This document shows, in pieces, positions 9,790 through 19,589 of a stretch of DNA of 64,000 bases. The notes beneath the pieces were generated by a model, which made no database searches, was not told where the DNA came from, and saw only the letters and a program-made list of their open reading frames with translations. Made by a program: the position numbers and the translations under genes. The stretch is taken from NCBI GenBank assembly GCA_963847085.1, contig CAWJYO010000004.1:248001-312000 (forward strand), given 5' to 3'. Source of the DNA: Ilyomonas sp963847085. GTDB taxonomy: Bacteria > Bacteroidota > Bacteroidia > Chitinophagales > Chitinophagaceae. Position 1 is the stretch's first letter. Every line of letters starts with the position of its first letter.

Positions 9790-12174
9790 ATGTTTAAAAA
9801 TTATTTCAAAACCGCATTCAGAAATCTTGCTAGAAACAAGGTTTATTCTTTTATCAACATCGCAGGATTAAGCCTTGGTTTGGCTTGTGCCATGTTGATA
9901 ATGTTATATGTAAAAGATGAAGTAAGTTTTGACCGGTTTCATAAAAATGTAAATAACATTTATCGTATTGTATCGAAACGAAAGGAAAATAAAATTACAG
10001 CCACAGGTGTTTTACAAGGACCAAGGTTTACGCAAAATATTTCCGGTATCAAGTCCTTTGTGCGGGTAGGTAACCGTTATGAAGATATAAAAACAGGAAC
10101 ATTTGTTCAATCGCAAAGTTTATTGTATGTAGATTCAAATTTCTTTTCTGTATTTACTTTTCCGTTACTCAGTGGCAATCCTAAAACCTGTTTAATAGAA
10201 CCTCATTCAATTGTGCTAAGTGAAGATGCAGCGAAGAAACAATTTGGTACAACAGATGCTGTCGGCAAAATACTGATGATAAAAGAAGACAGCACATTTG
10301 TGCCTTATAAAGTAACGGCTGTTGCAAAACGTTGTCCTCAAAATTCTTCCATTCAATTTGATGTGCTCTTGCCTTTTAAAGAATCTGATGCAGATGCAAA
10401 GGACACTCATAACTGGTTCAACTCTTTTCTGAACACATTTGTTGTGTTGAATGATAAAGCCAATCCGCAAACAGTAGAAAAACAAATGCAACATTTTTAT
10501 GTTGCTGATGCGAAACAAACTTTTTATGAAATGCTGAAAATTGATGGCGGAGATCCTAACGATATTCCTCTGGGTACCTACTTTTTGCAGCCTTATCTTG
10601 ATATGCATTTAAATCCCGATTTACCAGCACAAAACGGCTTGAGCAATTCAAGTAATCCGATGTATTCATACATCCTTTCCGGTATCGCATTGTTTGTGTT
10701 ATTAATTGCGTGTATCAATTTTGTGAATCTTACGATTGCGCGTTCTGTTAGAAGAGCTAAAGAAGTTGGCATTCGTAAAGTAGTTGGCGGCGATAGGAAA
10801 CAACTCATCATGCAGTTTCTCGGCGAATCATTTTTCTTGTGCACTATTGCTTTTGTATTTGCAATTGTTTTAGCTCAGTTGTTGTTGCCTTTGTTTAATG
10901 ATCTTGCCAATAAAGCCTTATCAATTTCTTATTTATACGATGCAAAATTACTTGCGGGTTATATCATCTTGTATATCATCACTGGATTGCTTGCAGGCTT
11001 TTATCCTGCGTTGGTTTTATCGGCATATAATCCTGTGCAAACTTTATACAGTCATTTTCAAATAGCAGGGAGAAATTATCTGCAAAAATCGTTGGTGGTA
11101 TTGCAGTTTACACTGGCATCGTTTTTAATTATTGCCACATTTGTTATTTATTCTCAGTTTAATTTTTTAACTAAAACAGATTTAGGATATGACGACAATA
11201 ACCTTGTTATCGTAAATAAAAGCGGGCTGACACATAACGATGCTGCTGTTTTTCAAAATGAATTGCTCAAAAATCCAAATATCGTTGGTGTTAGTGTAAA
11301 GAATGCCGGTGAATGGGGTACGGGATCAAAAAATTTGGCTGGTTCTATCATATACTTTACGAATGAAACGGTTGATGAAAATTATTTGTCTTTATTAAAA
11401 ATTCCTTTATTGGCAGGAAGAAATTTTTCAGCAGCGTTTCCTGCTGATTCTATACAATCTGTTATCGTGAATGAAAGTTTTGTAAAAAAGGCAAACTGGA
11501 AAAATCCGGTGGGAGAGACTATCAATATATTGGGAAGCAGCAATCAAACGTATCGTGTAATTGGTGTGATAAAGGATTATCATTTTGCATCATTAACCAA
11601 AAAAATAACACCGCAATTATTTACCATGAACGGCTCGTATGGAACTTATTATATCAAAATAAAACCCAACACCGAAACTGCGAGTTTACAGTGGATACAA
11701 AAAACATATCAGCAGTTTTATCCTATGAGTTCTTATGCTTATGTATTTAAAAATGATGAAAACAGAAGGCAGTATGCTGATGTTGAAAAGTGGAAACAGG
11801 TTATTTTATTCGGTGCCATGTTAACCGTCTTCATTTCCTGCATTGGTTTATTTGGGTTATCAGTTTTATTAGCCGAAAAACGAACAAAGGAAATTGGGAT
11901 ACGCAAAGTACTCGGTGCATCGGTGCAACAAATCGTTACAACACTTTCAACTGATTTTATTAAGCTGGTTGTGTTTGCTTTAATCATCGCATCACCGCTT
12001 GCTTATATGGCTGCAAATAAATGGCTGCAAAATTATCCTTATCGTATTTCAATAAGTTGGTGGCTGTTTGCATTGGCTGGAATATTAGTGATGCTGATTG
12101 CATTGCTTACGATAAGTTTTCAATCTATTAAAGCCGCATTAGCCAATCCGGTAAAGAGTTTACGAACGGAATGA
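9790..12174 (+). CDS. ABC transporter permease, MacB/FtsX type (array member 3)
   Basis: 794 aa, intact. Begins MFKNYFKTAFRNLARNK, followed by the conserved double periplasmic-domain/FtsX architecture (EVGIRKVVGG about 310 residues in; EIGIRKVLGA near the C-terminus). It ends NPVKSLRTE. A GGAG precedes the ATG by 8 bases (TTAGGAGGTTATTATG), a strong Shine-Dalgarno-like site that is unusual for this phylum. Its last codons and 3' flank (12163-12197) are identical over 35 bases to the 3' end of member 4 (14143-14177). Confidence 0.9.
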   Translation: MFKNYFKTAFRNLARNKVYSFINIAGLSLGLACAMLIMLYVKDEVSFDRFHKNVNNIYRIVSKRKENKITATGVLQGPRFTQNISGIKSFVRVGNRYEDIKTGTFVQSQSLLYVDSNFFSVFTFPLLSGNPKTCLIEPHSIVLSEDAAKKQFGTTDAVGKILMIKEDSTFVPYKVTAVAKRCPQNSSIQFDVLLPFKESDADAKDTHNWFNSFLNTFVVLNDKANPQTVEKQMQHFYVADAKQTFYEMLKIDGGDPNDIPLGTYFLQPYLDMHLNPDLPAQNGLSNSSNPMYSYILSGIALFVLLIACINFVNLTIARSVRRAKEVGIRKVVGGDRKQLIMQFLGESFFLCTIAFVFAIVLAQLLLPLFNDLANKALSISYLYDAKLLAGYIILYIITGLLAGFYPALVLSAYNPVQTLYSHFQIAGRNYLQKSLVVLQFTLASFLIIATFVIYSQFNFLTKTDLGYDDNNLVIVNKSGLTHNDAAVFQNELLKNPNIVGVSVKNAGEWGTGSKNLAGSIIYFTNETVDENYLSLLKIPLLAGRNFSAAFPADSIQSVIVNESFVKKANWKNPVGETINILGSSNQTYRVIGVIKDYHFASLTKKITPQLFTMNGSYGTYYIKIKPNTETASLQWIQKTYQQFYPMSSYAYVFKNDENRRQYADVEKWKQVILFGAMLTVFISCIGLFGLSVLLAEKRTKEIGIRKVLGASVQQIVTTLSTDFIKLVVFALIIASPLAYMAANKWLQNYPYRISISWWLFALAGILVMLIALLTISFQSIKAALANPVKSLRTE

Positions 12175-12197
12175 AGTAGTGAATGGTGAATGGTGAG
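12163..12197 (+). repeat. 35-base direct repeat, copy 1 (word repeat TAGTGAATGGTGAATGGTGAG)
   Basis: Identical to 14143-14177, exactly 1980 bases apart. It covers the last codons of the permease plus the degenerate word repeat just behind the stop. The truncated fourth permease begins abruptly at the right edge of this copy, which marks it as a recombination or mis-assembly junction. Confidence 0.8.
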
Positions 12198-14154
12198 TTT
12201 CGAAAGCAACTGCCCAAAAATATTTTGGTAATATAAACCCGATAGGGAAGGTTTTACGATTGGATAAAGGCAACGATTATGAAGTAACCGGCGTTGCTGC
12301 TAATGCGCCAAGCAATTCGCAAATTCAGTTTGATTTTATTACTTCATTCAACAATCTCGATGCAGCTAAAACAGAAGACTGGTGGACTGCCAATTATATC
12401 ACTTACCTGTTGTTAGATAATGCCAAACATATAAATCCTTTGCAACAACAAATTGCAGCGTACATGAAAACCACCGTTGCCAAAGAACTGAAAATGACGG
12501 GCAGCGATTATTTGACTTATCATTTAGAGCCATTACTGAAAGTACATCTTTATTCTTCGCTCGACGGGCTTGAACCCAACGGAAACATTGAATACATCTA
12601 TATTCTGAGTCTGGTAGCATTTTTAATTTTGCTGATTGCCTGCATCAATTACACCAATCTTGCCACAGCGCAATCAGCTAATCGTAGTACCGAAATTGGG
12701 GTAAGAAAAGTGTTTGGCGCGCAACGGAAACAATTGTTTTATCAGTTTGTATCAGAGTCAGCAGTACTTACATTTGGAGCTTTGTTTTTGGCCATTTTTT
12801 GCAGCATTGCCCTGTTACCGCTTTTTAACCAATTGAGCGGAAAATCAATCATTGCAACTTCATTGCTACAACCATTGCCTATAGCTGTCATGCTTTTGTT
12901 AGGCGTTGTGGTTACGCTTTTTGCAGGTGGCTATCCTGCCATTGTTTTATCCAATTTTAAACTCATTACCATTTTAAAATCGGGCTTTCGGGTTTCCTCG
13001 TCTGGCGGCGGTTTAAGAAAATCGCTTATGGTTTTGCAATTCGCCATTTCTATTTTTTTAATCACTGCAACCGTCATTATCCTGCAACAGTTGTCGTTTA
13101 TCCAACATAAAAATTTAGGGCTATGATAAAGAACATGTAATTGTATTACCGGTTGACTATAAAATGCGCAATCAATACGATGCCCTGAAAAAAGAAATTG
13201 TGGCAAATACAAACGTAGCCAGCGTTTCCGGCGGTTACGAGTCGCCCGTTTCCGTTGGCTGGGGCGATGGAATTAGTGTTGATAACGGTGGCGAAAAAAA
13301 GAATTTGCTTGTGAATGCAATGCCGGTTGATCTGGATTATTTACAAACAATGGGTATTCAGATAGCTGCCCGGCAACGACTATACAATGGCTGACTTACA
13401 GCAAATTGATACATCGGCAAACACACAAAACCCGCACTATACTTACATGCTGAACGAAACCGCTGCGAAAGCCATTGGATGGACACCACAAGAAGCCATT
13501 GGCAAGACGATTGAATCGCATGGAAACGGCGTTGTAAATGCGGTGCTGAAAGACTTTCATATTGCTTCGCTTCATGCACCTATTAAGCCTGTGGTGATGT
13601 TTTTAGATCCCCGTTTTGCAAATGACATATTCATAAAAGTGAAAGGAGACAACCTGCCGTCAACGCTGCAATTTTTACAAGCGGTATGGAAAGAGCGCGT
13701 TTCCTGGCGACCCTTTGAATATCACTTTTTAGATGACGATTACAACAAATTATACATCGCTGAACAGCGCACGGCGGCTTTGTTCACTGCGTTTTCAACT
13801 ATTGCGATTGTACTGGCTTGCCTCGGCTTGTTTGCGCTGGCTGCTTTCACCACTCTCCAACGCACCAAAGAAATTGGCATCCGCAAAGTACTGGGTGCAA
13901 ATGTTTTCAATATTACCGCTTTGGTTTCAAAAGAATTTATGATCCTGTTATTAGTGGCTGCTGCTATTGCCACACCGCTTGCCCTGTTAGCAGCCAATAA
14001 ATGGTTGGAGAATTTTGCTTACCGCATCAGCATACAAACATGGGTGCCCGCAATAGCTTGTGTTGGCGTAGTTGTGATTGCCTTACTCACTGTAAGCTTT
14101 CATGCAATTAAAGCAGCGATAGCAAATCCGGTGAAGACCTTGCGAACGGAATGA
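12197..14154 (+). pseudogene. ABC transporter permease, MacB/FtsX type (array member 4), N-terminally truncated with two frame breaks
   Basis: About 650 codons remain of an expected 790. The reading frame enters at TCG AAA GCA ACT GCC CAA, matching family residues around 140-150 (ATAQKYFGNINPIGKVL). TM1 and the first part of the periplasmic domain are missing, as is the start codon. Two indels follow. An extra G near 13121 (TTAGGGCTATGAT for TTAGGCTATGAT) and an extra C near 13370 (GCTGCCCGGCAAC for GCTGCCGGCAAC) each restore the frame when removed. The C-terminus is normal (EIGIRKVLGA, NPVKTLRTE). The indels look like sequence error. The N-terminal loss is either real deletion or mis-assembly at the direct repeat. 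Confidence 0.75.
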
Positions 14155-14177
14155 AGTAGTGAATGGTGAATGGTGAG
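14143..14177 (+). repeat. 35-base direct repeat, copy 2
   Basis: Identical to 12163-12197. It covers the 3' end of permease 4 and the following degenerate word repeat. A second word repeat of another kind (ATTACAAATCATAAATC) follows at about 14189-14206. Confidence 0.8.
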
Positions 14178-14214
14178 TATTAAATCAAAAATTACAAATC
14201 ATAAATCGGTTCTT

Positions 14215-16675
14215 ATGTTTACAAATTACTTCAAAACCGCATTCAGAAGCTTGATGCGTAATAAGAACTACACTATTATCAACATTGCCGGATTGGCTGT
14301 TGGTATTGCCGTTTGTATGATGATCTTTATGATCATTCAATACCAAACAAGCTTCGATGATTTTCACGCAAAGAAAGATCGCATTTATCGTGTGTTGACT
14401 GAATCTCATCATGCAGATGCAGCAACTATTTCTTATGAAAGAAACGTGCCTTTTCCAATGCCTGCAGGATTGAAAGCGGCTTTCCCTCAACTTGAACAAG
14501 TGGCTCCGGTTTATGCAAGCCACAATGATGAGTTGCAGGTTCTTGATAATAATGGAACTCCTGTAAAGAATTTTAAAGAAGAGAGCGGTGTATTTTATAC
14601 ATCGCCTTCATTCTTCAACATATTTAATTTTCCCTTGCTCGCAGGTTCATATGAATCATTAAAAGATCCGAACAATGTATTGCTTACAAAAGAAATTGCT
14701 GAAAACTATTTCGGCGACTGGAAAACAGCAATGGGTAAAACCATTAAACTAACAGGATTTTATAGCGTGGGTGCAGGCCTGTTTCAGTTTCCGCCAGTAG
14801 TGTTGAAAGTGTCAGGTATTCTCGCAACCATACCGCCAAATACAGACTTTCAGCTAAAACTGGTGATTGCTTATGGAACAGATTTTACGGGTGATAAGCA
14901 ATACGGATTTCAAAATCCCGATTGGAAGGGAACGGCGCCTGATTTTGGTTGCTATGTTTTGTTGCCGCCCAATATGTCGGTTGACAATTTTAATCAACAG
15001 CTAACAGCATATTCAAGAAAGGTATTACCGGCAGACAATAAGAATAGTCAAATCTTACAACCATTAAATGCGGTGCATTATGACACACAAGCAGGCGATT
15101 ACAGCAATAAAACAATCAGCCATGAACTGCTCAATGTATTGTGGCTGATTGCAGCATTCATCCTCTTAATTGCCTGTGTAAACTTTATTAATCTTTCCAC
15201 TGCACAAGCTATTAACCGTGCAAAGGAGGTTGGCGTACGAAAAGTTTTGGGAAGTAATCAATCTCAATTGCGGCTTCAATTCATTGTTGAAACATTTTTG
15301 ATAGTTACAATTGCGGTAATACTTGCAGCAGGTATTACACTTCTCCTATTGCCTTATGTAAATAAACTATTAGAACTTTCGCTTTCATTCAACCTACCGA
15401 ACAATCCCGCAATTGTTTTATTTCTTTTGGCTGTAACATTGGTTGTAACCGCACTCGCCGGTTTTTATCCTTCTATTGTTTTATCACGTTTCAATCCTGT
15501 TGCCGCTTTAAAGAGTCAATTAACAGTGAATGGAGCAAAGGGAATTTCATTAAGAAGAGGATTGGTAGTGTTTCAATTTATTATCGCACAGGCGCTCATT
15601 ATCGGAACACTCATCATTGTAAAGCAGATGGATTATTTTATGAATCAGCCGCTTCGGCTTCGATAAAGATGCCATTGTAAATGTTCCTTTTCGTCCCGAT
15701 AGAACCGGCGATAAGCTGACGGATTATGTAAAGCAGCAGTTATTGTTGAATGGTGTGCAGGCAGTAAGCTTCAATTCTAACTCCCCGATAGAAGATAACA
15801 ATAACATGTTTAGCACATTCAAGTTTGATAATGCAATAAAAGATGAAGATTTCCAGGCAATTACCAAATTTGCCGACGACCAGTATGTGCCGACTTATAA
15901 ATTAAAATTAGTTGCCGGAAGAAATTTGCAACCGTCTGGTTGGACAAGAGAATTTTTAGTGAATGAATCGTTTGTAAAAAGCTTAGGACTTAAAAGGCCG
16001 GAAGATATTATTGGCAAAGAAATAAGCATAATGGGCGGTCTTATAAAATGCCCTGTTGTGGGTGTGTTGAAAGATTTTAACGACAGGTCTTTGCGCCAAA
16101 GTTTGTCGCCATTGCTTATTGCCACAAACAGCACCATGTATCGCCAGGCTTCAATAAAACTTTCAACCACAAACATTGCTTCCACTATGCAATCCATTCA
16201 AAAAATTTGGCAGCAAACATTTCCAAATTATGTTTATGAATACAGGTTTTTAGATGATAAGATTGAGAGCTTTTACAAACAGGAAGACCAACTATCGCAG
16301 TTGTATAAAATTTTTGCAGCCATCGCCATATTCCTTAGCTGTCTTGGATTGTATGGCTTAGCCTCATTCATGGCAGTGCAGCGAATAAAAGAAGTAGGCA
16401 TTCGCAAAGTGCTTGGTGCAACTACTTCAAACATCGTTTATTTGTTTTCAAAAGAATTTATCGCGCTTATCCTGATTGCCTTTGCAATTGCTACACCTAT
16501 TGCATGGTATTATATGCACCAATGGTTGCAGGATTATGCTTATCGCATCAACATCAGTTGGTGGTTATTTGCCGCAGGCGGATTGGCTGCAATCATTATT
16601 GCATTGGCAACAATCAGTTTTCAGGCAATCAAAGCAGCGATTGCTAACCCGGTAAAGAGTTTAAGAACGGAATAA
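14215..16675 (+). CDS. ABC transporter permease, MacB/FtsX type (array member 5), one frame break
   Basis: About 820 codons once repaired. Start chosen at ATG 14215 because MFTNYFKTAFRSLMRNK matches its paralogues; a GTG-type start at 14170 would add 15 atypical residues. The frame breaks near 15656, where CCGCTTCGGCTTCGAT should read CCGCTTGGCTTCGAT. Removing one C joins MNQPL to GFDKDA, the expected family sequence. It has the usual FtsX blocks (EVGVRKVLGS, EVGIRKVLGA) and ends NPVKSLRTE. An exact TTTGTTTTTGC lies 16 bases after its stop. Last gene of the array. Confidence 0.85.
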
Positions 16676-16690
16676 ATGTAAAAAGCAATG

Positions 16691-16701
16691 TTTGTTTTTG
16701 C
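16691..16701 (-). repeat. GCAAAAACAAA motif (exact)
   Basis: Between the converging permease array and the PPK2 gene, in the T-rich orientation on the strand of the upstream gene. No stem-loop accompanies it, so it is not simply the T-tract of a terminator. Confidence 0.8.
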
Positions 16702-16732
16702 CACAATTTTATAGTTACACAAAGAATGGTTA

Positions 16733-17497
16733 TTACAAATCGTGTAGCGGCGGATACTTCATATCAAAAGCTTCCAATGTTTCAACCAATGTTTTAGCAA
16801 TGATGTATTCTTTGTACCAATTGTTGTCGGCAGGCACAATGGTCCACGGTATTTTATTGCAGTAAAGAAATACATCTTCATACATTTTGATGTACTCATC
16901 GCGCAATCCAATTTCTTTATAATCGGTTGCATCATACTTCCAGTGCTTGGCAGGATCGTCAACGCGTTCCTGCATTCGCTTTTCCTGTTCCCCTTTGGAA
17001 ACATGCAAATAAATTTTGAGAATAGTAGTGTTATTATCTTCTTTCAAAAGCTGCTCAAAATTGTTTATTGCATTCATGCGTTGCTTTGCCTGCGCATCAC
17101 TGCAATGCTTGTGCACACGCGTTTCCAGCACATCATCATAATACGAGCGATTAAAAATCTGTACCATTCCTTTTGCGGGTGTATGCTTATGGGCACGCCA
17201 CAAAAAATCATGCGCTGCTTCTTCTTCGGTAGGAACACTAAACGAGTGCACCTGAATGTTTCTTGGATTGAAATGATTGAACACGTTGCGCAACACGCCA
17301 TCTTTACCCGAACAATCCATGCCTTGTAAAATCAGGAGCAGCGAATGTTTTTTTTCGGCATACAACAGATTTTGCAATTCATCTAACTTCTTGATAATCG
17401 CTTTGGTTTTCTTTTCTGTAGCTGTTTTGGTAAGGTCTTTTGGTGCGCCCGTTTCTGTTTGTTGAAGTGAAATCGTCATGCTTATTTTTTGTGCCAA
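16733..17497 (-). CDS. PPK2-family polyphosphate kinase
   Basis: 254 aa. Phosphotransfer between polyphosphate and nucleotides (PF03976 fold, P-loop). The Walker A-like motif is GMDCSGKDG (59-67), where most relatives have Ala at the Ser position. The lid and Walker B region includes FNRSYYDDVLETRVH. The length and QGMD-type P-loop resemble the class II/III enzymes that phosphorylate AMP or ADP; the class cannot be fixed from inspection. ATG 17497 or 17479 (Met7) could be the start. The gene is convergent with the permease array and 28 bases downstream of the DinB-like gene on the same strand. Confidence 0.88.
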   Translation of the reverse strand: MAQKISMTISLQQTETGAPKDLTKTATEKKTKAIIKKLDELQNLLYAEKKHSLLLILQGMDCSGKDGVLRNVFNHFNPRNIQVHSFSVPTEEEAAHDFLWRAHKHTPAKGMVQIFNRSYYDDVLETRVHKHCSDAQAKQRMNAINNFEQLLKEDNNTTILKIYLHVSKGEQEKRMQERVDDPAKHWKYDATDYKEIGLRDEYIKMYEDVFLYCNKIPWTIVPADNNWYKEYIIAKTLVETLEAFDMKYPPLHDL

Positions 17498-17525
17498 AAC
17501 AAATCCAGTTTATATTGTTATGTCA

Positions 17526-18023
17526 TCATCTTTTTTCATCGGCTGATGGTCCGTACATGCCCGGAACGGGAATATTCAAAAGGCGCAAATACACCGATAA
17601 CTGCCCGCGATGATGATACACATGGTTAAATGCAAATGTGCGCAACACCACTTTGCGGGGCAATTGCAACAACACTTGTTCGCCGCGCCGCATTGTGAAA
17701 ACGGCATTCATGGTTTCATCGCTTGCATTCTGTAAAATGTTGATGGCTTCTGCCATTTGTTTATCAAAGACATCAACAATTTCTTCAGTTGTTTCTCTTT
17801 TTTCTGGTTTGAAAACGGATGCGGCAAAGTCAAATTCAGAAGCAGAAATAATTCTGCCGAACCAAATCGGAATCTCCGCAATATGCGTTGCCAAACGCCC
17901 GATGGACATTGATTTTTCGTGTGGCCGCCATTCCAGTTTATCAGTCGGCACGCGCTCAATCATCTTTCTTGTATTGGCAGATTCTTGTCTTAATTCGAGA
18001 AGCAAAAGTTCAGCTATACGCAT
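17526..18023 (-). CDS. DinB-family protein (putative metal-dependent hydrolase/transferase)
   Basis: 165 aa from ATG 18023 (MRIAELLLLELRQ). The frame stays open for 92 more codons upstream, but that stretch is low-complexity and contains intergenic repeat sequence, so the shorter start is preferred. Four-helix DinB fold. The His of LATHIAEIP and the HVYHHRGQL motif near the C-terminus fit the usual three-His metal site. Function unknown. An exact copy of GCAAAAACAAA lies 13 bases upstream of the ATG, in a context (GGGCAAAAACAAACCTTTA) nearly repeated upstream of xerD. Confidence 0.78.
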   Translation of the reverse strand: MRIAELLLLELRQESANTRKMIERVPTDKLEWRPHEKSMSIGRLATHIAEIPIWFGRIISASEFDFAASVFKPEKRETTEEIVDVFDKQMAEAINILQNASDETMNAVFTMRRGEQVLLQLPRKVVLRTFAFNHVYHHRGQLSVYLRLLNIPVPGMYGPSADEKR

Positions 18024-18318
18024 GTGTTGTAAAGGTTTGTTTTTGCCCTTATTTTTCGTTGTGAAAATACCATTCTTTTTTATGTAAAATGATATGCGTA
18101 TTTGCAATTCTTTGGTAGAAATGCAATCGTCTTTTGCGTCGCACGAATCATTCTGTTGATTTGAGATTTCTGATGTGAGATTTGTGATTATGCTTGATGA
18201 TAAAGAGTGATTATTATTGGCAAAAAACACTTGTTTCGATACACAGATGGCTTCATGCCTCGCTACGACGGATGCTGATAAAATTCCTTTATCTCGCATT
18301 TAATATTCTATCAATCGT
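18024..18318. other. Intergenic region with motif, word repeat and palindromic repeat remnants
   Basis: Contains the exact motif at 18036-18046 and a word repeat (GATTTGAGATTTCTGATGTG, about 18158-18185). It also has two stretches resembling scattered 'CGTCGTAGCGAGGCATGAAGC' type intergenic repeats (about 18118-18150 and 18240-18275, bottom strand). I see no gene. Confidence 0.45.
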
Positions 18319-19221
18319 TCATTTTTGAAACGCCGGATGATACAAATGCAAAGTGCTGCGTAAAAAGTCCTTATCTAAATGGGTATAAATTTCAGTGGTA
18401 GTAATGCTTTCATGCCCCAGCATTTCCTGTACAGCGCGAAGGTTGGCGCCACCTTCAACAAGATGCGTGGCGAATGAATGCCGAAACGTATGCGGAGAAA
18501 TGTTTTTGTTAATGCCTGCTTTTTTTGCCAAATCTTTAATAATTAAAAACACCATCACGCGGGATAGTTGCTTGCCAAAACGATTTAAGAAAATAATGTC
18601 TTCATTGTCTTTTGCAATCTTTTGATGCACACGAATCTGCTCCCAATAAATGTTCAGATATTTGATGGCATCTGCTCCAATCGGTATCAATCTTTCTTTA
18701 TCGCCTTTGCCAATTACGCGAATAAAACCCATGTTTAAAAACAGCCAGCTTTTGCGAAGATTAATCACTTCACTTACGCGCAAGCCACAGCTATACATCA
18801 CTTCAAGCATCGCTTTGTTTCTTGCGCCATCCGGTGTGCTGACATTAATGGCAGCAATGATTTTTTCTATCTCTTCAAAGCTCAGTACATCGGGTAATTT
18901 TCGTTTGAGTTTTGGTGATTCAAGAAGCGCGGAAGGATCAGCCGTTACAATGTTTTCCATCAAACAATATTTGTAAAAGCTTCTAATGCCGGAAATGATT
19001 CTTGACTGAGAAGAAGGCAAGATATTCAGTTCGCCAATCCATTGAAGAAACTGCTGTAAGTCGCGTAGCGTAAGGGTTTGCGGTGTTTTTAAATGATTGG
19101 TCAATTGCAAAAAATCGGTAAGTTTCGTAATGTCTCTCAGGTAAGCTTCTACCGAGTTTTCGCTAAGCGATTTTTCCAATTGCAAGTAGCCTTTAAATCC
19201 TTTTTTATATGCTTCCCACAT
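18319..19221 (-). CDS. xerD: Site-specific tyrosine recombinase XerC/XerD
   Basis: 300 aa from ATG 19221 (MWEAYKKGFKGYL). A 39-residue upstream extension is open but consists of repeat-derived sequence. N-terminal SAM-like core-binding domain (about 5-90), catalytic domain after it. Active-site residues: Arg148 (CGLRVSEV), Lys172 (GKGDKERLIP), His244 and Arg247 (HTFRHSFATHL), His270 (MLGHESI) and Tyr279 (EIYTHL). Resolves chromosome dimers at dif, usually as XerC/XerD heterotetramer. Length and the hexapeptide-like EMLGHESITTTEIY segment fit XerD better than an integrase. Isolated gene with no phage genes around. Confidence 0.88.
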   Translation of the reverse strand: MWEAYKKGFKGYLQLEKSLSENSVEAYLRDITKLTDFLQLTNHLKTPQTLTLRDLQQFLQWIGELNILPSSQSRIISGIRSFYKYCLMENIVTADPSALLESPKLKRKLPDVLSFEEIEKIIAAINVSTPDGARNKAMLEVMYSCGLRVSEVINLRKSWLFLNMGFIRVIGKGDKERLIPIGADAIKYLNIYWEQIRVHQKIAKDNEDIIFLNRFGKQLSRVMVFLIIKDLAKKAGINKNISPHTFRHSFATHLVEGGANLRAVQEMLGHESITTTEIYTHLDKDFLRSTLHLYHPAFQK

Positions 19222-19589
19222 GAACGATTGAGTGTGAGTTTGCAATGTCGGGTTTTCTTTTAGTAAACAAAAAAGAAAGACATGTTTTAAAGGTTTGGTT
19301 TTGCCCATTTTTTGTCGAACAAATAATGTAATAGCCATTACTATTTAAACGCGTTGTTGCAAAATTTTTGAATGATTTTCACCACTGAGAATAATAAAAG
19401 GTTGAGATTTTGCAGAGCTTTTCTCATGGTAAACTCTATTGTTTCTGCCCTATACAGTAAGGAAAACTTGTATGACGCAAGAAAATTTTTCCAATAAAAT
19501 TGGGCGATTTCTTATTTCCTCTTACTTTCGCGCCTCAATTACTCTACTAAATCAATAGACTTTAAATAGTAAATAAAACCAAACATAAC
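19222..19589. other. Divergent promoter region between xerD and the TonB receptor gene
   Basis: No gene seen. Near 19297 is a motif variant (GGGCAAAACCAAACC on the bottom strand) upstream of xerD. Upstream of the TonB gene, TTACTTTCGCGCC at about 19521-19533 resembles the Bacteroidota -7 box (TAnnTTTG) with one mismatch. Confidence 0.4.

Noticed and set aside
12260..13126. Permease fragment as an independent short gene
   Set aside because: It has no TM1, its start is a TTG-type codon in the middle of a conserved domain, and it continues past its stop after a one-base repair.
14185..14523. Bottom-strand ORFs overlapping the permease genes, ribosomal genes and others
   Set aside because: They mirror conserved genes on the other strand, show no family-like sequence or signal peptides, and vanish when the main frame is accepted.
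18024..18299. Long N-terminal extension of the DinB-like protein
   Set aside because: The extension is encoded by intergenic repeats and would put the motif and a word repeat in the protein. The family begins at ATG 18023.
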